Origin: Halorubrum sp. BOL3-1
GTDB taxonomy: Archaea > Halobacteriota > Halobacteria > Halobacteriales > Haloferacaceae
DNA: 64,000 bases
Assembly: GCF_004114375.1 (NCBI RefSeq)
Contig: NZ_CP034692.1
Span: 2,976,001-3,040,000 of the forward strand
Reading direction: 5' to 3'
A program made the position numbers and the translations under genes. Shown piece after piece: positions 34,576 through 43,950 of the stretch (within the stretch, counting starts at the first letter, position 1; each line of letters opens with the position of its first letter). The notes below the pieces were generated by a model, which was not told the origin of the DNA, did no database searches, and saw only the letters and a list, made by a program, of their open reading frames with translations.

Positions 34576-37500
34576 GCGGAATCACCTCCGTCGACCTCCG
34601 AGGCACCTCCGCCGCCTGCCGCGCCGTTCCCCGAGGCGTCCGTCACGAACGCGTCGCTCTTCCAGGTCTCGGGGAAGGCGACCGTCGCTCCGGCTCCGTC
34701 GCCGCCGGCACTGCCGTCCCCGTCCTCCCCGTCGCCCTCCAGGTCCGGGAGGATGTCGTCGGCGTGGACGCAGACGCGGACGGGGAGCTGTCGGGTGATG
34801 TGTGCCAGGTGGGCGCTGTTGTGTCCCCACCGCGCCTCGTCGTCGACGGACCACTCCTCGTGGGGGGCCGACGACCGGGTCCACCGCGTGCCCTCGGTGA
34901 CGGTCCAAGCCGCGCCGTCGCCGTCGCCGGGGCGGTCGGCCGCGACGCGGACGTGCCCCTTCGCCGCGAGCGACGCCTCGTCGTCCACGAGGTGGCCCCA
35001 CGAGAGGGCGTTCCAGCCGGCCTCCGCGCCGTCGTTGTACTTCGATTTCGGCATCCGATCGAGCGTTCTGTCGGAGCCTCGGACGCCGTAGGGAGTCGCA
35101 CCGTAGTCGCCGGCGCTCGGGACGTCGAACCCGAACCGGGTCTCGCCGAGCGGCTCCTCCAGCACGAAGAACCAGCCGAGGTCGTCGTCCTCCGTTTCGT
35201 CGATCGTGTCGCCGACCGCCTCACCCACCCCGATGTCGAAGCCGAAGAACGTCACGTCGGGATCGATCTTGCCGCGGAAGATCGGGTCCTCGGGTTCCCA
35301 GGCTTCGAGCTGTGCCGCCTCGTACTCCGGGAGCACGGTGTACCCGTCGTTCTCCCGCTCCGCGAGCGCCTCCTGTCGACGGTGCTCGACGAGCGGCACC
35401 CGGTCCCGGTCCGCTTCGTCGCTGTCGGGGTCGCTCTTGTCCTCCTTGACCGCCTTGACGGCGTAGATGCGGGTGTTCGGGTACGCCTTCAGCAGGTCGC
35501 CGCGGACGATCAGGACGACCTTCTCCCCGCCGTCGCCGCCGGGGGAGTCCTCCCCGAGCGCGCTCGTGCCCCACTCGTGGATCTTCTCGATGTCCTTGCG
35601 CTCCGCGTCCTCGAGGTAGTCCCAGAACTGCCGGAAGTAGGTCCCGCGGCGGTCCGTCGGGAAGCGACGCCACAGCAGCTCCCGGCCCATCTCGTGGTTC
35701 AGCCCGCACATGAACGCCTCGATGAACTCGGGGTTGGTCACCAGCGCGCCGATGGTGTCGCGGGGGATCTCGTCGACGCCGGGCAGCAGGTACTCCTGGT
35801 TGACGTCCCGGAGGTCCTCGTACATCGGCCGCTCGAACTCCGGCGCGGCCATGATGCGGTCCAGGGGATTCTCCCGCTCGGGGATGCTCGGGTGGAGCCG
35901 CCAGCCCGCGCGCCGTGCCGCCCACGCGTCGCCGTCGAGCAGCCCGGGCAGCTCCGCCCGCCCCTCGATCAGGTCGGTCCGGACCGTCTCCAGCTGCGCG
36001 GCCGGGTCGAACTCCTCGACCACCGGCGGCTCCTCGAATCCGTCGGGGTCGGAGACGTCGCCGTCGATGTCGCCGCCGCCGACGTCGATCCCTCCGGGTT
36101 CGATCCCCCCGGCCCCGCCGCCGGCGACGAGGTCGGTCGTGTCGAACTCGCCGAACTCCGTCCCGCGGAGCCCCACCAGCGCGTCCCGAATGTGGAGGCC
36201 GTCGCCCTGGCCGGCTCCCGGACCGTCGCCCTCGTCCACCACTCCGACGCCTCCGGGCGTCCCCGACGTGAACCGCATCGGGGAGCCGCCCGCGTCGGGC
36301 GCGGACTCGTCTTCGACGGCGCTCGGCGGGATCCCCGGGTCGATCTCGCCCTGAACGCGAGTGACTGCGGTCTCGACCTCGTCGAGGGCGGCAGTCGCGT
36401 CGTCGACGATCGCGAGGAGCTCCGCGTCGTCGTCCGTCTCGCCGCCGTCGGTTCGGCGGTCGCTGCCGCCGTCAGTGCCGCCCTCGCGGTCGCGGTCGGC
36501 GTCACCCTCGTCGTCGCCATGCTGGTCCCGAGCCCGAAGCCGGCCCCGGAATTCCGTCGCGGCGTCGACGAGCCGCCCCTGGGCCTCGGCGGCGTCCCGC
36601 GTTACGGCCTCCCGCTCCTCCGCTGTGAAGTCGTCCGAGAGAGCCTCGGGATCCGCCGCGACCAGCCTCCGGAGGGACCTGTCGAGCGCTCCGAAGGTAT
36701 TGCGCCGGACGGCCTCCGCGCGGTCGACGAGGGTCGGCCGCTCCGCGACGGCCGCCGCGAGCGCCTCGTCGCGGTCCGTGGACGGCTCCGCCTCGATCGT
36801 CTCCCGGAGCTCGGACAGCCGGTCGCGGACCATCTCCGCGTGGTCGACGACGCTCTCGACCGCGACGAGCGCCTTCGGGAGCGTCGCGCGCTCGTCGCCG
36901 AGGTGGCGGATCGCCTCCCCCAGCTCGAGCACGCGACCGCCCTCCGTGACGCGCCATTCGGTCGAGCCGACGGCGGGGAGGGGACCGCCCTCGCCCGTGC
37001 CGGGATCGACCGGCGGGAGGTCCGCGATGACGTCCGGATCGAGGTTGGTCGCGGCGAACCGTCCGGACAGCGCCCGCGCGCCGGCCGACTCCGAGCGGGT
37101 CCGCGCCCGCTCCAGGAACGGCTGCGGGCCTTCCGCGCCCGTCGCCGCGTGGAGCTTGCCGCCCGAGCCGGTGAGTCGGCGGAAGGTCGGCGAGGTGACG
37201 GCCGCGAACCGGGCCGCCCCGGCGACGTCGACCGCGGCAGGGGATCCGCCGTCCGAGCGCGGCGTTCCGAGGCGGACCCCGCCGCCCGCGGATCCGTCCC
37301 CGTCGCCCGCGAGCAGGGCGTCCGACCCCTCGATGCCCTCCACGAACCGTCGCTCTCGTCCGTAGATCGCGGGGCCACCGCCGACCCCCGTGATCGGATC
37401 CCGATCGAGGACGCCCTCGTCGGCGAGTCGGCCCGAGACCTCGATCTGTCGCTGCACCTCGCGCACGCTCCGGACGCGGGACGCGAAGCCGACGACCGCG

Positions 37501-38939
37501 TCGCCGGTGGCCGCGAGAGTCGCGTTCAGGCGGCCGGCGACGAGCGCGCCGGCCTGCGTGGTCCCGACGTCGTCGTTGGCCGCCTCTAGGTCGCCGAAGC
37601 GCCGCCAAGCCTCCTCCATCAGCGCCTCCTGGTTCTCCCGGATCACCTCGGTTCCGTACCCCGCCGGTACGCGGTGCCGGGGGTCGACGTTGAGGTCGTG
37701 GAACCACGAGTCGAAGTACGCCGATCCCTCGGTCGGAACGCCGGCGGGCTCGGGGGCACCCTGCGGCAGCGACGTGGCGGACGCGGGGCCGGCATCGGGC
37801 GGCACGTACCACTGGCCGTAGATCGGCGGCCCGACCACCGGGATGTCCGACCCGTCGTCGGTCACCGCGGTCGCCGGGTCGTTCAGGATCTCGCGGAGCG
37901 TCAGACGCTTGCCCGCGTCGTCGCCGTTCGCCGCGACCGTCGGATAGGGATCGGGATCGACGGTCGGCGTCTGGAGCGCCCCCCCGAGTCTCCGCCAGAG
38001 CCCCTCCGCCGCCTCCAGCGGGATCGGGCCGGGGTCGCTCATGTCGACCTCGCGAACCCCGACTTCGTACCCCTCGGAGAGGTCCCGGGGCTCGAGCTCC
38101 TCGACGAGCGACTCGAAGTCCCCCCGATCGCCGGTCGTGAACTCCCAGCGGTGGTACACCGGCAGCGTGACCGTCTCGTCGGCGTCCGTCGTCCACGCGG
38201 GGTCGACGGCCGGCTCGTTCTCGGGGTCGTCGAACGGCTCCTCGCCGAGGCCGACACGCCGCCCGGGCTCGAAGGTGGGCACGACGGCCGCAACGTACGG
38301 CGTGTTGGCGTCGAGGTTCCGAGGACAGAGCAGCCGGGAGATGGCCTGCTGGGTCGATCCAGAGAACACGCGGTCGAGTTCGGGGTCCGAGAGCAGGCCG
38401 ACGACCTGCGCGTGGGCCCACGCCCAGACCTCCTCGATCGGCGGGAGCTGCGTCGCCGGCGCGGTCAGCGCGGGGAGCGGTCGCGTGCCGCTCGTCTCGA
38501 CGGCGACGTCGTCGGCGTCGCGCTCGACGACGACGAGACAGAGCCAGGGACGCACCTTCCCGCCGTCGTCGTCGGCCGCGCGTTCCGGACTGAACAGCCA
38601 CGGGAGGTCCGCGCGGTCGAACTCGACGAGAGGGAAGTAGTTCGGCGGGAACGTGTCGGTGTGCGGCTCCGGCGCGACCCGCACGACCTGGCCGTCGTCG
38701 ATCCCCGTGACGTCGCCGGGGCCGTACATCCGGAGGTCGACGCTCGGGCGATCGTCCGCCTCCTCGAAGTCACCGCCGCCGACCGGCCGCCCCTCGACGG
38801 CCAGGTCGACCGCCATCGTGGTCCGCCCCGTCAGGCTCCCGCCGAGGTAGGCCCGCGTCGGGCGGTACCCCTCGCGGACGCTCGGGAAGAACTCGTACTT
38901 GGTGTCGATGCCGCCGTACTCGGAACCGCCGTTCGTCAT
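34572..38939 (-). CDS. Giant-operon protein 3: 1,455-residue uncharacterised protein
   Basis: A 1,455-residue soluble protein overlapping its neighbours by four bases at both ends. The N-terminal region carries MYGPGDVTGIDDGQVV (~71-86), NYFPLVEFDRADLPWLFSP and RPWLCLVVVERD (~128-139). The middle is helical with acidic, Arg/Asp-rich spacers (around residue 800-830). At ~1029-1106 lies another conserved-looking block, IMAAPEFERPMYEDLRDVNQ, then AFMCGLNHEMGRELLWRRFP and TYFRQFWD. The C-terminal third ends with a Gly/Ala-rich tail. I recall similar blocks in large hypothetical bacterial proteins; this could not be checked. No signal peptide, membrane helix or catalytic motif is seen. Confidence 0.8.
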   Translation of the reverse strand: MTNGGSEYGGIDTKYEFFPSVREGYRPTRAYLGGSLTGRTTMAVDLAVEGRPVGGGDFEEADDRPSVDLRMYGPGDVTGIDDGQVVRVAPEPHTDTFPPNYFPLVEFDRADLPWLFSPERAADDDGGKVRPWLCLVVVERDADDVAVETSGTRPLPALTAPATQLPPIEEVWAWAHAQVVGLLSDPELDRVFSGSTQQAISRLLCPRNLDANTPYVAAVVPTFEPGRRVGLGEEPFDDPENEPAVDPAWTTDADETVTLPVYHRWEFTTGDRGDFESLVEELEPRDLSEGYEVGVREVDMSDPGPIPLEAAEGLWRRLGGALQTPTVDPDPYPTVAANGDDAGKRLTLREILNDPATAVTDDGSDIPVVGPPIYGQWYVPPDAGPASATSLPQGAPEPAGVPTEGSAYFDSWFHDLNVDPRHRVPAGYGTEVIRENQEALMEEAWRRFGDLEAANDDVGTTQAGALVAGRLNATLAATGDAVVGFASRVRSVREVQRQIEVSGRLADEGVLDRDPITGVGGGPAIYGRERRFVEGIEGSDALLAGDGDGSAGGGVRLGTPRSDGGSPAAVDVAGAARFAAVTSPTFRRLTGSGGKLHAATGAEGPQPFLERARTRSESAGARALSGRFAATNLDPDVIADLPPVDPGTGEGGPLPAVGSTEWRVTEGGRVLELGEAIRHLGDERATLPKALVAVESVVDHAEMVRDRLSELRETIEAEPSTDRDEALAAAVAERPTLVDRAEAVRRNTFGALDRSLRRLVAADPEALSDDFTAEEREAVTRDAAEAQGRLVDAATEFRGRLRARDQHGDDEGDADRDREGGTDGGSDRRTDGGETDDDAELLAIVDDATAALDEVETAVTRVQGEIDPGIPPSAVEDESAPDAGGSPMRFTSGTPGGVGVVDEGDGPGAGQGDGLHIRDALVGLRGTEFGEFDTTDLVAGGGAGGIEPGGIDVGGGDIDGDVSDPDGFEEPPVVEEFDPAAQLETVRTDLIEGRAELPGLLDGDAWAARRAGWRLHPSIPERENPLDRIMAAPEFERPMYEDLRDVNQEYLLPGVDEIPRDTIGALVTNPEFIEAFMCGLNHEMGRELLWRRFPTDRRGTYFRQFWDYLEDAERKDIEKIHEWGTSALGEDSPGGDGGEKVVLIVRGDLLKAYPNTRIYAVKAVKEDKSDPDSDEADRDRVPLVEHRRQEALAERENDGYTVLPEYEAAQLEAWEPEDPIFRGKIDPDVTFFGFDIGVGEAVGDTIDETEDDDLGWFFVLEEPLGETRFGFDVPSAGDYGATPYGVRGSDRTLDRMPKSKYNDGAEAGWNALSWGHLVDDEASLAAKGHVRVAADRPGDGDGAAWTVTEGTRWTRSSAPHEEWSVDDEARWGHNSAHLAHITRQLPVRVCVHADDILPDLEGDGEDGDGSAGGDGAGATVAFPETWKSDAFVTDASGNGAAGGGGASEVDGGDSA

Positions 38940-41900
38940 CGGATGTCACCTCCAGTTCCGCCGCCGAAGTTCGCCGTCCCCGGCCCCTCCGCGAGGAGGC
39001 CGTCGGGGCCCCCGACCGCGGTCGCTCCGTCGCCGTCCAACGTCGCGCCGTCGCCGTTCAGCGCCGCGCCGTCGACGGCGGCAGCGCCGTCCGCGTCGTC
39101 CTCGCCGAAGACGATGACGTCTTCCCGGGCGACCGTCCGACCCGTCGTCAGCGCCGCGTCGTCGACGACCAGCTCCGCCTCGTCCGGCTGTAGCACCTCG
39201 GTCTCGGCGGTGACGACCCGGTCGACCTCGCGATCCCCCCGCGCCGTCCGCGTGCCGATGACCGTGCCGCCCTGTACGCCGTAGACGCGGTCATCGACCG
39301 TCGCGTACCCGACGCGGTCGCGGAAGCGCTCGCCCGCGGCGGTCAGGTCGACGAGCGTCCGGACCTTCTCCTGCGGGAGACCGAACCGGGCGGACTCCGG
39401 TCGGACCGCCGCGAAGGAGCCGAGGGTCGGGAGCGGCGTCGCGTACTGGTCCTCCTGCTCGTCGATGACGCGCGTCTCGAACTCGAGCCGCGCGACGGTC
39501 CGATCGGAGAACTCGTCGCCGTCCGCCTCCGTCGTCCCGTCGGGGTAGTAGACGTCGTCGCGGTCGATCGCGACGCCGGCGTCCCGCTCGACGAACGACG
39601 GGCTGTCGAGCTTCTCGCCGTCCGACATCTTGCGGTACTTTGCCGGCGCGAACTTCTCTTTCAGCCGCCGGCCGCGCTCCGCGGAGTCACCGTTCATCTC
39701 GACGTCCGCGATCCGGAACTCCTCGTAGTCCGCGGGCTCGGCGTTGCCGAACAGGTCGATCCGGAACGACAGCGGGACGACGGTCTGCCGGACGCCGATC
39801 TCGCCGAGCGGGTGTACCAGAGCCAGCTCGGCGTCCGTCTCCGCCCCGCCCCCGTCGCCCCCGCCGTCGCTCCCGGGCTGGCGGACGGTCACGAGGGAGT
39901 CGCCGGCGGGGGGGAGCTGCGCGCTCCAGTTCGCCGGCTTGCCGAGTTCTTCGGTGAGTTCCGGCATCACCGTCGACGCCGGTAGCGACTCCTGCGATCC
40001 CGACTCGCCGAACGTCTCGTCGACCTTCGCGGCGATGGTGATCAGCAGGATGTCAATGTGGACCTTCCCCTTGACCCGGAACGGGCCGGGTCCCTTGAGC
40101 GTCCCGTCGAGCGTCAGACTCAGTCCCTTCCCCTTGACCTCGACGGACACCGACGCCATGAAATCGATGACGAACTTGAACGGGTCGAACTGGAACAGCG
40201 CGTCGAAGCCGAGCTCGCCGTCGACGGTCGCCGGCCCCGCCTGCGCGTGTAGGAAGGCCTTCGCGCCGACCTGGAACGTGTTCGACGTCACCGCGAGGTA
40301 CCCCTGCATCCCGAGCCGCGGATTGCCGTTCGACGGCGACATCTCGACCTTTACTCGGTCAAGCTCGGGGAACTTCGGCGGGGTCTCGAACCGGGGGTGG
40401 AAGCCGCCGATCGAGAGGACGAACCGCGACTCGTCGCCCCAGCTCAGCCGCATCGCCATGTCGCCCGAGACCGTCCAGGTGACAATTCGCGAGTCGTAGA
40501 GGCTCGCGTCGATCGCGATCCGCCGGTTCGGGATGTCGATGACGCCGACGATGGCGAGGTTGAGGTCGACGATCGCCGCCTCCTCGTCAGGCAGGTCGAG
40601 GTTGAAGATCCCGGCGATCGCGACCTTCCACGTCGGGATCTCCAAGATCACCCCGACCTTCATCCGCAACACAACCGGCGACCCCCAGGTCAGTCGGGCC
40701 ATTGGACCGACGACGTGGCGGTCCTTCATCGGTGGGAAGATAGTCCGGAGGTCGCTGACGATCTGCTGACCGTTCTCCACGACGTCCTCCGGGAAGAGGA
40801 CGGAGTCGAGGCTCCCGGTCCTGACCGTGGCTCCCAACTCGTCCATCTTCGCCTGCCGGTTGATGCCCAGCAGGCCGCCGACGCCGGTCAGCGCGAAGCC
40901 GAAGCCGAGCTGGATCGGCGGGATCTCCGCCGTGATCAGGATCAGGAGCGAGTAGCCGTCCTGCCCGCCGGGCAGCTCGGTCTGTAGGAGCCCGACGGCG
41001 TTGAGCCCGATGTCGCCGACCTGAAGCTGGAGCGTCCCCGTGTAACGGTTCTCGTCGGGGTAGAAGCTCAGTCGCCCGCCGCCGGTCACCGGGCCCGCGT
41101 CGACGGACAGCCCGATCCCGTTCGGCGGTTTGAACCCGACCTGCACGTCCACGGCCCCGAAATTGCCGTCGCCGTCCGCCGGGAACCGGACGTCGAACTC
41201 GATCCCGACGCGCTCGACGTCGGCCTGGAGGAAGCCGAGGTCGACGCTGGGGGAGGTGCCGACGTGGACCGGGACGCCCGGCGCGTCGCCGTCGCCGCCC
41301 GACTGCGGCGAGATCCCGAGGAACGTCTCCTCGATCGTGAAGAACCCGAGGTCGACGTTCGCGGGGATCGACGCCTCGAGCGTCCCCCCGTTCTCGAGGT
41401 AGAAGCCGCTCCGCGAGGACCACCCGAGCGTCGTCTCGAAGTCGTAGGTGATCGGCTCGGGGACGACCTTCTCGAGGAACCCACCGCGGGCCTCCACGTC
41501 CAGCCGCCCGTCACCGACGAGCGCCACCGTGAACTCGAGGTCGTCGTTCGCGTACTTGAGGCCGGCCTCGACGGCGACGGACTGCAGCGCGAGGGTTCCG
41601 ACTGCGGTGTTCAGGAGCGACCCCGAGAACGACTCCGGGTCCCCGACGTACGCCAGCGACGCCGTCCAGACGAAGGTGTCGCCGGGGGCGTCGCCGTCGG
41701 TTGAGACGGACGAAACGTCCAGCCCCTCGTCGAGCGAGGGACGCGCGAGGACGCCCCGGTCCGCGAGGTCGCCGGAGGCGTCCACGGACAGCTCCCAGTC
41801 CTCGCCCAGCGACTCGGAGGCGCCGGCGGAGAGGCTGCCGTACGTGACCGCCGACAGCCCCGGCAGCGCGTCGCCGGCCGCGGGTGGGACCGGTACGAGT

Positions 41901-42760
41901 CGGAGCCCGAGCTCGACGTTGCCGTCCTCGTCGGCGTGGTAGACAATGGGGATCACGAGCTGCTGGCCGAGCGCGTCGACCGCGCCCTCGTCCAGGTCGT
42001 CGACGCTCGCGACGTCGGCGATCGCGGTCAGGTCTGCCGCCGAGACCGGCATCCTGCTCGCGGGGGTCCGGTTCGCGAGCAGGACCTTCTGGAGCTGGTG
42101 GAGCAGCGGCACCGCGAGGAGCCGCTCGTCCTCGAGCCCCCAGCCGACGACGTCCCGCGCGGTACCGACCGGGTCGCTCACCAGGTCGCCGATCCGCGAG
42201 AACCGAAACTCGTCGGGGACGTCGTCGCGGACGACGATGACGCCGGTGACGGTCAGCAGGCCGTGGAGGTCGGTGTAGTGGGTGTCGAAGTACCCGACGA
42301 GGAGGAAGTCAAGGACGGCGTCGCCGAGCGACTCGGCGTCCGGGGCCTCCAGGTCGATCTCGGTCAGCGACTTGACGGCGTCGTAGACGGCCTTCGCCGA
42401 CTTGCCGACCTCCACGACCTCCTCGGTGCCGACCTCCTCGGCGACCGCCTTCCAGTCGACGTCGTCGAGGTCGCCGATCCCCTCGATCTCGGGGTCGGAC
42501 GCCTCCTGTACCTCCTCGGCGAGCGTCACGACCGCCTTCTCGATGTCCGCGCCGTTGCCGACGACGTCCGACTCGATGGTGTCGTACACCTTCTCGGCCT
42601 CCCGGTCCATCACCCGGTCCGAGACGCCCATGTCGTCGAGCAGCCGGGCGACGGACTCCGGCCCGTTCTCGCAGGCGGTTATCACGGGCTGGACCACCTT
42701 CACGAACTCGACGGCGATCGCTACCTCGGTCGGGGGGCCGCCGGTGTCGTCGTCCGCCAT
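38936..42760 (-). CDS. Giant-operon protein 2: 1,274-residue DUF6603-like protein
   Basis: I chose ATG 42758-42760 (MADDDTGGPPTEVAIAVEFV), one base after the upstream stop, over a longer frame to 43171. The N-terminal ~250 residues are helical. The rest is a long series of amphipathic beta strands with no membrane helix. At about residues 590-920 the sequence fits the uncharacterised DUF6603 domain: GVGGLLGINRQAKMDELGAT, RTGSLDSVLFPEDVV, DLRTIFPPMKDRHVVGPMAR and LTWGSPVVLRMKVGVILEIP. It continues LNLAIVGVIDIPNRRIAIDA and IGGFHPRFETPPKFPEL. Such repeating strands could form a long beta groove or fibre; that is inference. The C-terminus is Ala/Gly/Asp-rich. Confidence 0.82.
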   Translation of the reverse strand: MADDDTGGPPTEVAIAVEFVKVVQPVITACENGPESVARLLDDMGVSDRVMDREAEKVYDTIESDVVGNGADIEKAVVTLAEEVQEASDPEIEGIGDLDDVDWKAVAEEVGTEEVVEVGKSAKAVYDAVKSLTEIDLEAPDAESLGDAVLDFLLVGYFDTHYTDLHGLLTVTGVIVVRDDVPDEFRFSRIGDLVSDPVGTARDVVGWGLEDERLLAVPLLHQLQKVLLANRTPASRMPVSAADLTAIADVASVDDLDEGAVDALGQQLVIPIVYHADEDGNVELGLRLVPVPPAAGDALPGLSAVTYGSLSAGASESLGEDWELSVDASGDLADRGVLARPSLDEGLDVSSVSTDGDAPGDTFVWTASLAYVGDPESFSGSLLNTAVGTLALQSVAVEAGLKYANDDLEFTVALVGDGRLDVEARGGFLEKVVPEPITYDFETTLGWSSRSGFYLENGGTLEASIPANVDLGFFTIEETFLGISPQSGGDGDAPGVPVHVGTSPSVDLGFLQADVERVGIEFDVRFPADGDGNFGAVDVQVGFKPPNGIGLSVDAGPVTGGGRLSFYPDENRYTGTLQLQVGDIGLNAVGLLQTELPGGQDGYSLLILITAEIPPIQLGFGFALTGVGGLLGINRQAKMDELGATVRTGSLDSVLFPEDVVENGQQIVSDLRTIFPPMKDRHVVGPMARLTWGSPVVLRMKVGVILEIPTWKVAIAGIFNLDLPDEEAAIVDLNLAIVGVIDIPNRRIAIDASLYDSRIVTWTVSGDMAMRLSWGDESRFVLSIGGFHPRFETPPKFPELDRVKVEMSPSNGNPRLGMQGYLAVTSNTFQVGAKAFLHAQAGPATVDGELGFDALFQFDPFKFVIDFMASVSVEVKGKGLSLTLDGTLKGPGPFRVKGKVHIDILLITIAAKVDETFGESGSQESLPASTVMPELTEELGKPANWSAQLPPAGDSLVTVRQPGSDGGGDGGGAETDAELALVHPLGEIGVRQTVVPLSFRIDLFGNAEPADYEEFRIADVEMNGDSAERGRRLKEKFAPAKYRKMSDGEKLDSPSFVERDAGVAIDRDDVYYPDGTTEADGDEFSDRTVARLEFETRVIDEQEDQYATPLPTLGSFAAVRPESARFGLPQEKVRTLVDLTAAGERFRDRVGYATVDDRVYGVQGGTVIGTRTARGDREVDRVVTAETEVLQPDEAELVVDDAALTTGRTVAREDVIVFGEDDADGAAAVDGAALNGDGATLDGDGATAVGGPDGLLAEGPGTANFGGGTGGDIR

Positions 42761-42761
42761 C

Positions 42762-43598
42762 TCACTCCTCCAGCATCCGTTCGCCGACGTTGCTGCGCAG
42801 GAAGCTCGGACCGATCGTCGGCCCCTGGAAGTGCCAGTCCCCCTCCTCGCGGATCTCGAGGTCCTCGGCCTCCTCCATCGCCTGCCGGACGTCGCCGCGG
42901 CCGAACGCGATGTCGACCGTCTCCTCCAACGGGCCCGCGTAGGCGTATGTGAGCTGGATCTCGACGCCGCCCTCGACGCTGGCGGACAGGTCGATCCCGC
43001 CGGCCAGCCCCTGCCAGCCGGCGGCGTAGTCATCGGCGAAGAGGTTCGCGATCCCGGCCAGCCCCTGGCTCTGGCTCGACACGAGCCCGATGCTGCCGCC
43101 GACCGGGCCGAGGTCCCCCTCGACCTCCATCGCCACGGAGCCGGCTGCGTAGCTCTCGGCGGTGATCTCACGGTCGGTCCCGAACGACTCCTCCTCGCCG
43201 AAGTAGTGGTCGATGAAGAAGGAGGCGTCGATGCCGCCGCTCGCGCCGGCCTTCAGGCCGAAGCCGACCGAGGCGGAGGAGAACGCGAAGAAGTGCGGTC
43301 CCGGGACCTGTGAGGCGTCGCTGGAGTTCGTGATGACGAGGATGCAGACGCCGCGCGGGGTGAAGTCCACGCCGACCGAGGCGGTCGCCCCTCCGCCGAT
43401 CGAGAACTCGGCCCCGAGCCCGTCGATCCCGGCGTACGCGAGCGCGTCGAGGACGTCGGCGTCGAGGTCCTCGAACTCGGACACCAGCGCCTCGGCGTCC
43501 ACCTCGTCCTCCGTGTCGGCCTCCTCGATGAGGACCTTCGCCTCGCTCCGGTCGACCGCCCCATACTCGCGGGGTTCCCGCGCCGAGGAGTTAGCCAT
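42762..43598 (-). CDS. Giant-operon protein 1: 278-residue Gly/Ala-rich protein
   Basis: First gene of the operon, start ATG 43596-43598 (MANSSAREPREYGAVD). An acidic helical N-terminus of ~75 residues is followed by Gly/Ser/Ala-rich strands (FSIGGGATASVGVDFT, ASVGFGLKAGASGGIDASFF, YAAGSVAMEVEGDLGPVGG, LAGGIDLSASVEGGVEIQLT). The ~170 residues look like a repetitive beta barrel or sheet, and a charged helical C-terminus ends NVGERMLEE. It has no signal peptide. Its strand pattern is of the same kind as the gene that follows, so the two may co-assemble. I do not recognise a family. Confidence 0.75.
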   Translation of the reverse strand: MANSSAREPREYGAVDRSEAKVLIEEADTEDEVDAEALVSEFEDLDADVLDALAYAGIDGLGAEFSIGGGATASVGVDFTPRGVCILVITNSSDASQVPGPHFFAFSSASVGFGLKAGASGGIDASFFIDHYFGEEESFGTDREITAESYAAGSVAMEVEGDLGPVGGSIGLVSSQSQGLAGIANLFADDYAAGWQGLAGGIDLSASVEGGVEIQLTYAYAGPLEETVDIAFGRGDVRQAMEEAEDLEIREEGDWHFQGPTIGPSFLRSNVGERMLEE

Positions 43599-43950
43599 CG
43601 ACGTCCCTCCGTCGTCGCGCGCCCCGTTCGACCCCGATCGACCGGGGACCGGGCGAGCGCGAACGAGGTCTCCCCACCTCGATCTTGTCACATGTGCGCA
43701 TGGGTCACACCACAGGTCGGGGGCTATTAAAATATTCTACGTCCAACAAATTGTTTCTGAAATAACTTGTAATCGGAAATTAGCCACAAGAGATGTATTA
43801 GACAAATTCTCACAGACTGTCAAGACACAATCATTATATATCTGTCTTTTATCATTTCTCGGATTTTATATAGGTTGAGTTCCCTAATCCGAACGGTGTA
43901 CAGATCATGTGGGACGGTAACTTGGAACGAGGTCGAGGGGATCGTGGCCG
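43599..43950. promoter_or_regulatory. AT-rich divergent promoter region of the giant-protein locus
   Basis: These 352 bases separate the operon from the divergent membrane-protein gene. From about 43726 to 43875 base composition drops sharply to AT-rich, against ~70% GC on both sides. Candidate TATA boxes are ATTAAAATATT (43726-43736, minus direction), ATTATATAT (43834-43842, minus direction) and TTTATATA (43865-43872, plus direction). One region could therefore control both transcription units together. Confidence 0.65.

Noticed and set aside
32149-35091. A 980-codon plus-strand frame
   Set aside because: Also antisense to the giant genes with the same composition bias, spanning two real genes and their junction.
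22029-43598. Extracellular contractile injection system or phage tail
   Set aside because: No sheath, tube, baseplate, spike or AAA+ ATPase pattern is visible in any of the proteins; size alone is not evidence.
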